DNA of 64,000 nt from Comamonadaceae bacterium (GTDB taxonomy: Bacteria > Pseudomonadota > Gammaproteobacteria > Burkholderiales > Burkholderiaceae_C), in contig CANFLX010000001.1 in the NCBI GenBank assembly GCA_947447985.1, forward strand, positions 166,841 to 230,840, read 5' to 3'. The notes beneath the pieces were generated by a model that ran no database searches, was not told where the DNA came from, and saw only the letters and a list, made by a program, of their open reading frames with translations. Positions 53,277 through 62,513 of the stretch are shown in pieces (within the stretch, counting starts at the first letter, position 1; every line of letters starts with the position of its first letter). The position numbers and the translations under genes are program-made.

Positions 53277-55133
53277 ATGAAACTTCGCGCCACCCTCGAT
53301 TTTTTGCTCAACGACTGGTTGCGCACCACCGAGCTGACACAGCGCCCCCGCTTTGCCGACCATTCGCGCGAGACCTTTGATGCGGTGCTGGACACCTGCG
53401 AGCGCATTGCCCGAGAAAAGTTTGCACCCTTCAACCGGCTGGTGGACGTGGAGGAGCCCCGTTTTGACGGCGAAAAAGTCATTCTTCCCCAAGCCACCCA
53501 CGATGCGGCCAAGGCCTATGCCGAGTCGGGCATGCTCAGCGCCGCGCAAGACTTTGAGATGGGCGGCATGCAGCTGCCCTACAGCGTGGAGGCTGCGGCC
53601 AACGCATTCTTCGCCTGTGCCTCCGTCAGCATTGGCTCAGGCATGCTCACCACGGGCAACGCCAATTTGCTGATGGTGCACGGCACCGAATTGCAAAAGT
53701 CGGTGTTTGCCAAGAACGAATTCAACGGCCGCTTCAGCGGCACCATGTGCCTGAGCGAACCCCAGGCCGGCTCCAGCCTGTCTGACATCACCACCCGTGC
53801 CGTGCCCGACGGCGCGGACTTTGCGTCGGAACCTTTGGGTGCGCGCTACCGGCTCAGGGGTAACAAGATGTGGATCTCCAGCGGCGAGCATGAGCTGAGC
53901 GAAAACATCGTTCATCTGGTGCTGGCCAAGATTCCGGATGCCAATGGCGCCTTGGTGCCGGGTACCCGGGGCATTTCGCTGTTCATCGTGCCCAAAAAAC
54001 TGGTGGGTCTGGACGGCCAGCTCACCGGCGTGCGCAACGACGTGGCCTTGGCAGGCTTGAACCACAAGCTGGGTTGGCGCGGTACCACCAACACCTTGCT
54101 CAATTTTGGCGAGGGTAAATTTCCGGTTGCAGGCGCCGATGGCGGCCCCTACGGCAACGGGGCAGGCGCCATTGGCTACCTGGTGGGCAAGCCCGGCGAG
54201 GGCTTGCGCTGCATGTTCCACATGATGAACGAGGCCCGCATTGGCGTGGGTATTGCAGCCACCATGCTGGGCCTTGCGGGCTATTACGCCAGCCTGGATT
54301 ACGCCAAGAACCGCCCGCAAGGGCGCCCCATTGGAGCCGGCGGAAAAGACGCCTCGCAGCCGCAGGTGCGCATCATTGAACACAGCGACGTCAAACGCAT
54401 GCTGCTGGCACAAAAGTCCTACGGCGAAGGTGCCTTGGCGCTGGCCATGTACTGCGCCCGTCTGGTGGACGAGCAGCACACGGCCGACGCGCAAACGGCG
54501 GACGACGCCCGCCTGCTGCTCGAAGTGCTGACACCGATTGCCAAGAGCTGGCCCAGCGAATGGTGCCTGGAGGCCAATTCCCTGGCCATTCAAATTCACG
54601 GCGGCTATGGCTACACGCGCGACTTCCCGGTAGAGCAGTACTGGCGCGACAACCGCCTCAACATGATCCACGAGGGCGCCCACGGCATTCAGGCCATGGA
54701 CTTGCTGGGCCGCAAAGTGCTGATGGAAAACGGCCGTGGCATGCAACTGCTGGCCGCGCGCATGCAAGCCACGGCCACGCGCGCCGCTGCCTTGCCCTCG
54801 CTGTCTGCACACGCCGACGCTTTGCGCACGGCCTTGGCCCAGGTGGGTGCTGCGACCCAAGCCGCCTGGTCCACGGGCGCGCCCAGCGAAGCACTGGCCA
54901 ATGCGGTGCCGTATATGCAGGCCTTTGGGCACACAGTGCTGGCCTGGATTTGGCTGGAAGTTTCGCTGGCGGCCTTGCACCAGGATCCGCAGCAATCGCA
55001 CATTGACACACAAGGACGTCTGGGCGCGGCGCGCTTTTTCTTCCATTACGAATTGCCGAAAATCGGCGCTTGGTTGTCCGTGGTGCAAACCCGTGACATG
55101 ACCTGTGCAACTTTCCCTGAGGACGCTTTCTGA
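53277..55133 (+). CDS. Acyl-CoA dehydrogenase, long C-terminal form (DmdC-like architecture)
   Basis: MCLSEPQAGSSLSDITTRA, IQIHGGYGYTRDFPVEQYWRDNRLNMIHEGAHGIQAMDLLGRKV; about 618 aa. Confidence 0.9.
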   Translation: MKLRATLDFLLNDWLRTTELTQRPRFADHSRETFDAVLDTCERIAREKFAPFNRLVDVEEPRFDGEKVILPQATHDAAKAYAESGMLSAAQDFEMGGMQLPYSVEAAANAFFACASVSIGSGMLTTGNANLLMVHGTELQKSVFAKNEFNGRFSGTMCLSEPQAGSSLSDITTRAVPDGADFASEPLGARYRLRGNKMWISSGEHELSENIVHLVLAKIPDANGALVPGTRGISLFIVPKKLVGLDGQLTGVRNDVALAGLNHKLGWRGTTNTLLNFGEGKFPVAGADGGPYGNGAGAIGYLVGKPGEGLRCMFHMMNEARIGVGIAATMLGLAGYYASLDYAKNRPQGRPIGAGGKDASQPQVRIIEHSDVKRMLLAQKSYGEGALALAMYCARLVDEQHTADAQTADDARLLLEVLTPIAKSWPSEWCLEANSLAIQIHGGYGYTRDFPVEQYWRDNRLNMIHEGAHGIQAMDLLGRKVLMENGRGMQLLAARMQATATRAAALPSLSAHADALRTALAQVGAATQAAWSTGAPSEALANAVPYMQAFGHTVLAWIWLEVSLAALHQDPQQSHIDTQGRLGAARFFFHYELPKIGAWLSVVQTRDMTCATFPEDAF

Positions 55134-55357
55134 TGGCCTTTTTCAAAAAATACAACGGCACCACCGACAAACGCCTGCTGCGCCTGGAGCGCTGGACCTG
55201 GGTCTTGATTTACGGCGGCCTGCTGACCAGTGCCGTGGCGTACTTCATGCCCGCCAATGCAGATGGCAGCTTGAACCTGGCGCTCAGCGCGGGTGCCTTG
55301 GCGGTGCTGGCAGGCGTGGCCCTGATTGGGGTGCGCTCGCGCCTGCACGGCGAATAA
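55133..55357 (+). CDS. Small two-TM membrane protein, unknown function
   Basis: 74 aa; TGATG coupling with the upstream acyl-CoA dehydrogenase; two hydrophobic segments. Confidence 0.7.
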   Translation: MAFFKKYNGTTDKRLLRLERWTWVLIYGGLLTSAVAYFMPANADGSLNLALSAGALAVLAGVALIGVRSRLHGE

Positions 55358-55399
55358 ACGCCACCTTCCCATTTTTTTTCACTTTCTTGAGGACTTCGC

Positions 55400-56191
55400 A
55401 TGACCCGCACCATCCAGCAGCTTTTTGACTTGACCGGAAAAACCGCCCTGGTCACCGGAGGCTCCCGCGGCCTCGGCCTGCAAATGGCCCATGCCTTGGG
55501 GGAAGCCGGTGCCCGCGTCTTGATCAGCTCGCGCAAGGCCGAAGACCTGGAGCAGGCCGTCGCTGAACTGCAAGCCGCAGGCATTGACGCGCGCTGGGTC
55601 GCCGCCGATTGCGCCAAAGACAGCGAAATCACCCGCTTGGTCGATGAAACCCTGCAACGCATGGGCGACATCGATATTCTGGTCAACAACGCGGGTGCGG
55701 CCTGGGGCTCGCCCGCCGAAGACCATCCGGTGGACGCCTGGGACAAGGTGATGAACCTCAATGTGCGCGGCTACTTTTTGCTCAGCCAGGCCGTGGCCAA
55801 GCGCAGCATGATTGCGCGCCGCAGCGGTCGCATCATCAACGTCGCTTCCATTGCCGGTTTGGGCGGCAACCCCGAGGGCATGAACACCATCGCCTACAAC
55901 ACCTCCAAGGGCGCGGTGATCAACTTCACCCGCACCCTGGGCGCGGAGTGGGGCAAGTACAACATCACCGTCAACGCCATATGCCCTGGCTTTTTCCCCA
56001 GCAAGATGACCGCAGGCACCTTGAAGGCCATGGGTGAAGACCGGCTCGCTGCGGGCGCACCGCTCAAGCGCCTGGGCGACGACGAGGACCTCAAAGGCCT
56101 GTGCCTTTTGTACGCCTCCGACGCGGGCAAGCACATCACCGGCCAATGGCTGGCAGTGGACGGCGGCGTGAGCGTGGTGTCGGGTGGCTGA
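55400..56191 (+). CDS. SDR-family oxidoreductase
   Basis: ALVTGGSRGLGLQMAHALGEAGA, NNAG, YNTSKGAV. Confidence 0.92.
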   Translation: MTRTIQQLFDLTGKTALVTGGSRGLGLQMAHALGEAGARVLISSRKAEDLEQAVAELQAAGIDARWVAADCAKDSEITRLVDETLQRMGDIDILVNNAGAAWGSPAEDHPVDAWDKVMNLNVRGYFLLSQAVAKRSMIARRSGRIINVASIAGLGGNPEGMNTIAYNTSKGAVINFTRTLGAEWGKYNITVNAICPGFFPSKMTAGTLKAMGEDRLAAGAPLKRLGDDEDLKGLCLLYASDAGKHITGQWLAVDGGVSVVSGG

Positions 56192-56678
56192 TGCCGCGGT
56201 GCCGTCCGGCGGGGCGGCCTTTGCCGACTGGGAGAAAGTGCTCGGCTTTGGGGTCGACATTCCTTTTGTCCGGCACCTGGGCTTTGTGTTGACGCAGTTT
56301 GCTGACGGTAAGTCAGAAATCAGCTACACCGCCCAGCCCGAGCACCTGAATTCATTTGCCGTTACCCACGGTGGTGCTTTGATGACCTTGCTGGACGTGT
56401 CCATGGCCACGGCCGCGCGCAGCGAAACGCCTGAGCAGGGCGTGGTGACGATTGAGATGAAAACCAGCTTTATGCACCCCGCATCAGGTCCGCTCGTGGC
56501 CCGAGGCACCTTGGTGCATCGCACCAAGACCATGGCATTCACACAGTCCACGATTTTTGACGCCCAGGGCCACGCCTGCGCAAGCGCCATGGGCACCTTC
56601 AAATACGTCAGGGCCGCGACGGGTTCAACCCGCATCGCCACCCCCGCGGCTGCTGGCGCCCCGATTTCCACCGACTAA
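56184..56678 (+). CDS. PaaI-family thioesterase
   Basis: VTHGGALMTLLDVSMATAAR hotdog motif; GTG start overlapping the upstream SDR end. Confidence 0.85.
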   Translation: MADAAVPSGGAAFADWEKVLGFGVDIPFVRHLGFVLTQFADGKSEISYTAQPEHLNSFAVTHGGALMTLLDVSMATAARSETPEQGVVTIEMKTSFMHPASGPLVARGTLVHRTKTMAFTQSTIFDAQGHACASAMGTFKYVRAATGSTRIATPAAAGAPISTD

Positions 56679-56695
56679 CCAAAAAGAGACCCACC

Positions 56696-57712
56696 ATGCC
56701 CGTCAATCGCCAATTCCACCTCGACAACCGCCCCCAGGGCGAGGCGCAAGCCAGTAACTTCCGCTTGGTTATCGCCGACACCCCGGCGCTGCAAGACGGT
56801 GAGGTGCTGGTGCGCCACCATTTCTTGAGCTTGGACCCCTATATGCGCGGGCGCATGAACGACGCCAAGAGCTACGCGCAGCCCCAGGCCCTGGGCCAAA
56901 CCATGCAGGGTGGCACCGTGGGTGAGGTGGTCGAGTCCCGCAATGCCCGCTACCCCGTGGGCACCCAGGTGGTGGGCATGGGCGGTTGGCAGGAATACAG
57001 CGTGGTCAACGCCGAACTGCCGGGCGCACTGCGCGCCGTGGACACCACCCATGTGCCGCTGAGCGCCTACCTGGGTGCCGTTGGCATGCCGGGCGTCACG
57101 GCCTACTATGGCCTGGTGCACATCATTGCCCCCAAAGCGGGTGAAACCATGGTGGTCAGCGCCGCCACGGGTGCCGTGGGCAGTGCCTTCGCCGCCCTGA
57201 GCAAAGCACGCGGATGCCGCACCGTGGGCATTGCCGGTGGTGCCGAAAAATGCGCCTATGCGGTGGACGAACTCGGTTTTGATGCCTGCATTGATTACAA
57301 ACAGCACAGCACCGCTGCCAGCCTGTCTGCGGCCATCCCACAGGCCTGCCCCAACGGCATTGACGGGTATTTTGAAAACGTGGGTGGCATGGTGCTCGAC
57401 GCGGTGCTGCCGCGCCTGAACGCCTTTGGCCGCATCGCCGTGTGCGGAATGATCGCGGGCTACAACGGCGCGCCGCTGCCCATGACGCAGCCTTCCCTGA
57501 TTTTGATGCAGCGCCTCAAAATCGAAGGCTTTATCGTCAGCGAGCACATGGAGGTCTGGCCCGCCGCCTTGGCCGAACTCGGCACCCTGGTGGCCACGGG
57601 CAAGCTGCGCGCCCGCGAGAGCATTGCCCAGGGCCTGGAGAGCGCCCCTGAGGCCTTTTTGGGCCTGCTCAAGGGCAAGAACTTCGGCAAACAACTCGTC
57701 AAGCTGATTTAA
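56696..57712 (+). CDS. NADP-dependent oxidoreductase (MDR/zinc-independent, LTB4-dehydrogenase-like)
   Basis: RHHFLSLDPYMRGRM, VVSAATGAVGSAFAAL, GIDGYFENVGGMVLDAVLPRL. Confidence 0.92.
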   Translation: MPVNRQFHLDNRPQGEAQASNFRLVIADTPALQDGEVLVRHHFLSLDPYMRGRMNDAKSYAQPQALGQTMQGGTVGEVVESRNARYPVGTQVVGMGGWQEYSVVNAELPGALRAVDTTHVPLSAYLGAVGMPGVTAYYGLVHIIAPKAGETMVVSAATGAVGSAFAALSKARGCRTVGIAGGAEKCAYAVDELGFDACIDYKQHSTAASLSAAIPQACPNGIDGYFENVGGMVLDAVLPRLNAFGRIAVCGMIAGYNGAPLPMTQPSLILMQRLKIEGFIVSEHMEVWPAALAELGTLVATGKLRARESIAQGLESAPEAFLGLLKGKNFGKQLVKLI

Positions 57713-59377
57713 ATGGACAGCGCTGCCACCCATGAGGTGTTCAACCAGGCGCACAACCTGGAGGACTACAACCTGTTTGCGGGCAACCAGGCGCTGCAAA
57801 GCGCATTGCAGTTCAACGCGCCCAGCTTAGACACCTCGGGTTTGCATGCACTGGGTGCGCGCCTGGGCAGCGCAGAGATGCAAACCCATGCGCAGCTGGC
57901 CAATGTGCACACGCCCCAACTGCGCAGCCACGACCGCTTTGGCCACCGCAGAGACCAGGTGGAGTTCCACCCCAGCTACCACGCCTTGATGGGCGAGGCC
58001 ATGAAGGCGGGCCTGCACGGCAGCCCCTGGATCGACGCCTTCGTGGCCAAGCCAGGTGAGTCCACCGCGCACCAGCGCCGCGCAGCGGGCTTTACGATGT
58101 TTACCGAGCTGGAGCCGTCCATGCTCTGCCCGATTTCCATGACCTATGCCGTCATGCCCGCGCTGCGCGGCAACATGGCCATTTACCAGGAGTGGGCGGC
58201 GGGCTTGAGCAGCCCGCATTACGACCCTGCACTCAAACTGTTCAGCCAAAAAACGGGCCTGACCATGGGCATGGGCATGACCGAAAAGCAGGGCGGCTCG
58301 GACGTGCGTGCCAACACCACGCAGGCCGCGGCCGATGGCAGCGACGCCTGGGGCCAGCGCTTCAAGTTGATCGGACACAAGTGGTTTTTTTCGGCGCCCA
58401 TGTGCGACGCCTTTTTGGTGCTGGCGCAGTCGGCTGGTGGCCTGAGTTGCTTTTTCCTGCCGCGCGTGTTGCCGGACGGCAGCCTCAATGCGCTGCGGGT
58501 TCAGCGCCTCAAAGACAAGCTGGGCAACAAGGCCAACGCCAGCTCCGAAGTCGAGTTTGTGAACGCCACCGCTTGGCTGGTGGGCGTGGAAGGCCGGGGC
58601 GTGCCGCAGATTCTGGAAATGGGTGAAATGACCCGCCTGGACTGCTCCTTGGGCACCAGCGGCTTGATGCGCCAGGCGCTGAGCATTGCGCTCAACCACA
58701 CGGCGCAGCGCCAGGCTTTCGGCAAGCGCTTGATAGACCAGCCTTTGATGCGCAACGTCTTGGCCGACCTGGCACTCGAGAGCGAAGCGGCCACCGTCTT
58801 GGCGATGCGCTTGGCGCGCGCCTTTGACCATGCCGGCGACAGCTTTGAGCGCCTGATTGCCCGCGTGCTCACGCCGATCGCCAAGTTTTGGATCTGCAAG
58901 CGCGGCAGCGCCTTTGGCCAGGAAGCCATGGAGTGCATGGGTGGCAACGGCTATGTGGAAGAAGGCGGCCTGGGCATCATGGCCCGCATCTACCGCGAAA
59001 TGCCACTCAACTCCATTTGGGAAGGCGCTGGCAACATCATGGCGCTGGACCTGCTGCGCGCTCTGCGCAAAGGCGACGTGGCCCAGGCCCTGGCGCAAGA
59101 GCTGGCGCCAGCCCGTGGGGCACACCCGGCGCTGGACCGCATGATGGACTCCTTGCCCGCACGCATTGAACTGCTCGCCAACGAAGTGCAAGCCCGCCGC
59201 CTGGCGCAAGACGTGGCGCTCGCCGTGCAGGCCGCCTTGTTGCAGCAAAGCGCTCCCGGCGCCGTGTTTGGCGCGTTTTGCGACTCACGCTTGGGCGGCG
59301 ACTGGGGCCACACCTTTGGCACCCTGGGCAGCGGCGTGGACTTTGACGCCATCATCCGCCGCGCCATGCCGCGCTAA
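57713..59377 (+). CDS. Acyl-CoA dehydrogenase, AidB-like
   Basis: HNLEDYNLFAGNQALQ, MGMGMTEKQGGSDVRANTTQA, ECMGGNGYVEEGGLGIMARIYREMPLNSIWEGAGNIMALD. Confidence 0.9.
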   Translation: MDSAATHEVFNQAHNLEDYNLFAGNQALQSALQFNAPSLDTSGLHALGARLGSAEMQTHAQLANVHTPQLRSHDRFGHRRDQVEFHPSYHALMGEAMKAGLHGSPWIDAFVAKPGESTAHQRRAAGFTMFTELEPSMLCPISMTYAVMPALRGNMAIYQEWAAGLSSPHYDPALKLFSQKTGLTMGMGMTEKQGGSDVRANTTQAAADGSDAWGQRFKLIGHKWFFSAPMCDAFLVLAQSAGGLSCFFLPRVLPDGSLNALRVQRLKDKLGNKANASSEVEFVNATAWLVGVEGRGVPQILEMGEMTRLDCSLGTSGLMRQALSIALNHTAQRQAFGKRLIDQPLMRNVLADLALESEAATVLAMRLARAFDHAGDSFERLIARVLTPIAKFWICKRGSAFGQEAMECMGGNGYVEEGGLGIMARIYREMPLNSIWEGAGNIMALDLLRALRKGDVAQALAQELAPARGAHPALDRMMDSLPARIELLANEVQARRLAQDVALAVQAALLQQSAPGAVFGAFCDSRLGGDWGHTFGTLGSGVDFDAIIRRAMPR

Positions 59378-59407
59378 TTGTGTTCAACCCATTGTTTGGA
59401 GCCGCCC

Positions 59408-60346
59408 ATGTCTGAGCTGATTCTTCACCACTACGCCAGTTCGCCGTTTTCAGAAAAAGTGCGGCTGGTGCTGGGCTACAAAGGCCTGGGCTGGAAGTCG
59501 GTGGTGGTGCCACGCATCCTGCCCAAGCCCGATGTGCTGGCGCTCACCGGTGGTTATCGCAAGACGCCTTTTTTGCAAATCGGCGCCGATGTGTACTGCG
59601 ACACCGCGCTCATGTGCGAAGTGCTGGACCACTTGCAACCCGCGCCCACGCTGTACCCCGAAGCATCCAAAGGTGTGGCGCGTGTGCTGGCGCAGTGGGC
59701 GGACAGCACCTTGTTTTGGGCGGCCATGGCCTACAACCTGGGCCCCAAGGGCGCGGCACATTTGTTTGCCGATGCCCCGCCCGAGGCCGCCAAGGCCTTT
59801 GCTGCAGACCGGGGCGCCATGTCGGCCGGCATGACGCGCAGCCGCCCGGCAGATGCCACCGCCAGCTACAAATCGTATTTGCGTCGCCTGGCCCATATGC
59901 TGGACCAGAACGACTTTTTGCTGGGCAGCGTGCCCTGCGTGGCCGACTTTTCCGCCTACCACCCGCTGTGGTTTACCCGCAAGGTGGTGCCGGTGATGGC
60001 CGATATCTTGCAAGCCACCCCCGCAGTGGTGGCGTGGATGGACCGCATGGCGGCGCTGGGCCACGGCAACATGGAAAAGTTAAGCGCCGAAGAGGCCATC
60101 GCCCTGTGCGCCGCCAGCACGCCACTGCCCATTGCGCCTGACGCCGCGTTCCAGGACGAGCATGGCATTCCCTTGGGCAGCCATGTCAGCATTTCGGCCG
60201 AGACCTTTGGCCAGGAACCCACCGAAGGCGTGCTGATGGCTGCCACCCGCACCCGCTACACCCTGCGGCGCGAGGACCCGCGTGCGGGCGTGGTGCATGT
60301 GCATTTCCCGCGCATAGGCTATGTGCTCAAGGCTGCGCAGGTTTGA
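59408..60346 (+). CDS. Glutathione S-transferase family protein with C-terminal extension
   Basis: LILHHYASSPFSEKVRLVLGYKGL; 312 aa, about 90 aa beyond the GST C-domain. Confidence 0.82.
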   Translation: MSELILHHYASSPFSEKVRLVLGYKGLGWKSVVVPRILPKPDVLALTGGYRKTPFLQIGADVYCDTALMCEVLDHLQPAPTLYPEASKGVARVLAQWADSTLFWAAMAYNLGPKGAAHLFADAPPEAAKAFAADRGAMSAGMTRSRPADATASYKSYLRRLAHMLDQNDFLLGSVPCVADFSAYHPLWFTRKVVPVMADILQATPAVVAWMDRMAALGHGNMEKLSAEEAIALCAASTPLPIAPDAAFQDEHGIPLGSHVSISAETFGQEPTEGVLMAATRTRYTLRREDPRAGVVHVHFPRIGYVLKAAQV

Positions 60347-60389
60347 GTTTTTTCTTTTTTCTTTCCACTTTTTTCAAAGAGACATTCGC

Positions 60390-61298
60390 ATGATTTCTGA
60401 CTTCAACAAAAAAACCGCTGTCATCACCGGTGGCGGCTCGGGCTTCGGTCTGGAGTGCGCGCGCATTGGCGCGTCACTGGGCATGAACCTGGTGCTGGCC
60501 GACGTGCAGCAAGACGCGCTGGACCGGGCCGTGGCCGAGCTGAGCGCCGCAGGTGCGCAGGTGCTGGGCATGCGCGTGGACGTGTCCAAGGCGGATCAGG
60601 TGGAAGCCCTGGGCGCGGCCACGTTGGCACGCTTTGGTGCGCCGCACTTTGTGTTCAACAACGCGGGCGTGGGCTCGGGCGGCCTGATTTGGGAAAACAC
60701 CCTGCAAGACTGGGAATGGGTGGTGGGCGTGAACCTGATGGGCGTGGCGCACGGCATCCGCGTGTTCACCCCCATGATGCTGGCCGCTGCTGCCAAAGAC
60801 CCGGCCTACCAAGGCCATATCGTCAACACCGCCAGCATGGCCGGCATGCTCAATGCGCCCAATATGGGTGTTTACAACGCCACCAAACATGCGGTGGTCA
60901 GCATGAGCGAGACCCTGTACCAAGACCTGGCCCTGGTGACCGAGCAAATCAGCGCCAGTGTGCTGTGCCCCTTCTTTGTGCCCACCGGCATCAGCCAAAG
61001 CCACCGCAACCGCCCCGACGAGCTCAAGGCCGTGGGCGTCAAGCCCACCAAGAGCCAGCTGATTGGCCAGGCCATGAGCGACAAAGCCGTGGGCAGCGGC
61101 AAAGTGAGCGCCGCCGACGTGGCGAAAATGGTGTTTGACGCCATGGCTGCCAACCAGTTCTACATTTACAGCCACCCCAAGTCGATTGCTTCGGTGCAAG
61201 TGCGTATGGAAGACGTGCTGATGTCACGCAACCCGACCGACCCCTTCGCCCACAAACCCGAGCTGGGCGAGGACCTGAAAAAGGCCTTGCGCGCCTAA
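60390..61298 (+). CDS. SDR-family oxidoreductase
   Basis: AVITGGGSGFGLECARIGASLGMNLVLADV, NNAGVGSGG, YNATKHAVVSMSE. Confidence 0.92.
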   Translation: MISDFNKKTAVITGGGSGFGLECARIGASLGMNLVLADVQQDALDRAVAELSAAGAQVLGMRVDVSKADQVEALGAATLARFGAPHFVFNNAGVGSGGLIWENTLQDWEWVVGVNLMGVAHGIRVFTPMMLAAAAKDPAYQGHIVNTASMAGMLNAPNMGVYNATKHAVVSMSETLYQDLALVTEQISASVLCPFFVPTGISQSHRNRPDELKAVGVKPTKSQLIGQAMSDKAVGSGKVSAADVAKMVFDAMAANQFYIYSHPKSIASVQVRMEDVLMSRNPTDPFAHKPELGEDLKKALRA

Positions 61299-61379
61299 GT
61301 GCGCCACGCCCCGCCAGAAACGGGGCAAAAAAGTGTTCAAATACACGGTTTCACCACTTACACCTTTAGGAAAGATCTC

Positions 61380-61550
61380 ATGGGCAATTCCATCGTTACC
61401 GAAGCTGCACGCAAAGCCACTCCCGCCCCCAAGCCTCTGCCCGGCTACTCCTTGGGCAGCGCAGGCCGCGGCCAAAAAGTAAGCCTGGAGCGCGGCGTGT
61501 CCACCCGCAGCAAAAAGAACCCCGGCAAGCGCGCCAAGAAGGGCGGTTAA
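61380..61550 (+). CDS. Small (56 aa) highly basic protein of unknown function
   Basis: MGNSIVTEAARKATPAPKPLPGYSLGSAGRGQKVSLERGVSTRSKKNPGKRAKKGG; TAGGAAAG Shine-Dalgarno-like upstream; followed by terminator. Confidence 0.65.
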   Translation: MGNSIVTEAARKATPAPKPLPGYSLGSAGRGQKVSLERGVSTRSKKNPGKRAKKGG

Positions 61551-61602
61551 TCCCCCTTGCGAGGGCACCGGACTTCGGTCCTCTGGCTGCAGCGATGCGA
61601 AA

Positions 61603-61627
61603 AAGCCCTCTTGTGAGGGCTTTTTTT
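61603..61627. terminator. Intrinsic, probably bidirectional terminator
   Basis: AAGCCCTC-TTGT-GAGGGCTTTTTTT between a + strand gene and the convergent crp/fnr gene. Confidence 0.85.
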
Positions 61628-61712
61628 ATGGCCGCGTGACGCGGGCGCGCTTGAATCTGCCATGGTGGCTGGCCCCTGAAGCAACCAGCGTTTGATCGTG
61701 CAGCCATCGGCG

Positions 61713-62429
61713 TTAAATCAGGGCGGCAGTTCGAAGACCTTCAAAGTTGACAATTGTGAGCCGCGAGTAGCTCACTTGCAGCAGGCCTTTGGCGGTCAAC
61801 GCTTTCAACACGTTGTTGATGCCTTGGCGGCTTACGCCCAGCCAGTCGCCCAGGTCTTCTTGCGAAATCTTGATCTTTAGCGCCAGGCCTTCCTGGCGCT
61901 TTTCGCCGTAGAGGCTCGAGAGCGCAATCAGCAGGCGGGCCACGCGGGCTTCGATGGGCATGCCGGAGTCGGCTGCCAGGCGCTCGTGCAATAGGCGGCT
62001 GCGAAAGGCGAGTTGCATTTCAAAGGCGCGGCCTAGCATGGGATCGGTCTCGCGCAGGGCCCGTACCGCGGGTCCGGGGATGCGAAGCACCAGTGTATTG
62101 GCGCCGCGGGCTACCAGGTCATTGATGTGGCCCAAGCCATCGAGCATGCTGATGATGCCCACCACATCGCCCGGCTGCATAAAGCTAATCAGGTGGCGGC
62201 GTCCGTCCGGGTTGAGGATGCGCGATTCCAGCGAGCCCTGCAACACCAGGCACAAGGCATCAAACGGCATGCCGCGCTGGGCCAGGGCTTCGCCTTTACC
62301 CAGCCGCTGCGTACTGCCGGCGGCCACCAAGGCGTCCAGCGTTTGCGGCAAACATTCTCGAAATCCGAGGGTTTCCACCAAGATTGAGCGGGCAAATTCC
62401 TTGGGGTTAGCGGGGTTGGTTTTTGTCAT
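61713..62429 (-). CDS. Crp/Fnr-family transcriptional regulator
   Basis: Cyclic-nucleotide-binding-like domain (LISFMQPGDVVGIISMLDG) and C-terminal HTH (ISQEDLGDWLGVSRQGINNVLKAL). Confidence 0.92.
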   Translation of the reverse strand: MTKTNPANPKEFARSILVETLGFRECLPQTLDALVAAGSTQRLGKGEALAQRGMPFDALCLVLQGSLESRILNPDGRRHLISFMQPGDVVGIISMLDGLGHINDLVARGANTLVLRIPGPAVRALRETDPMLGRAFEMQLAFRSRLLHERLAADSGMPIEARVARLLIALSSLYGEKRQEGLALKIKISQEDLGDWLGVSRQGINNVLKALTAKGLLQVSYSRLTIVNFEGLRTAALI

Positions 62430-62513
62430 TGATCTGACAGATTTCAAGAGCGTGGATTTCTAGACTGGGGCATCCGGTTGATCATAACCATGCCGCCTTT
62501 TTGAGGAGACCTT

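Noticed and set aside
61307-61332. GCCCCG-ccagaaa-CGGGGC-AAAAAA as a terminator
   Set aside because: The run after the stem is A, not T, on the + strand. It may be a hairpin in the leader of the small basic gene but is not an intrinsic terminator.
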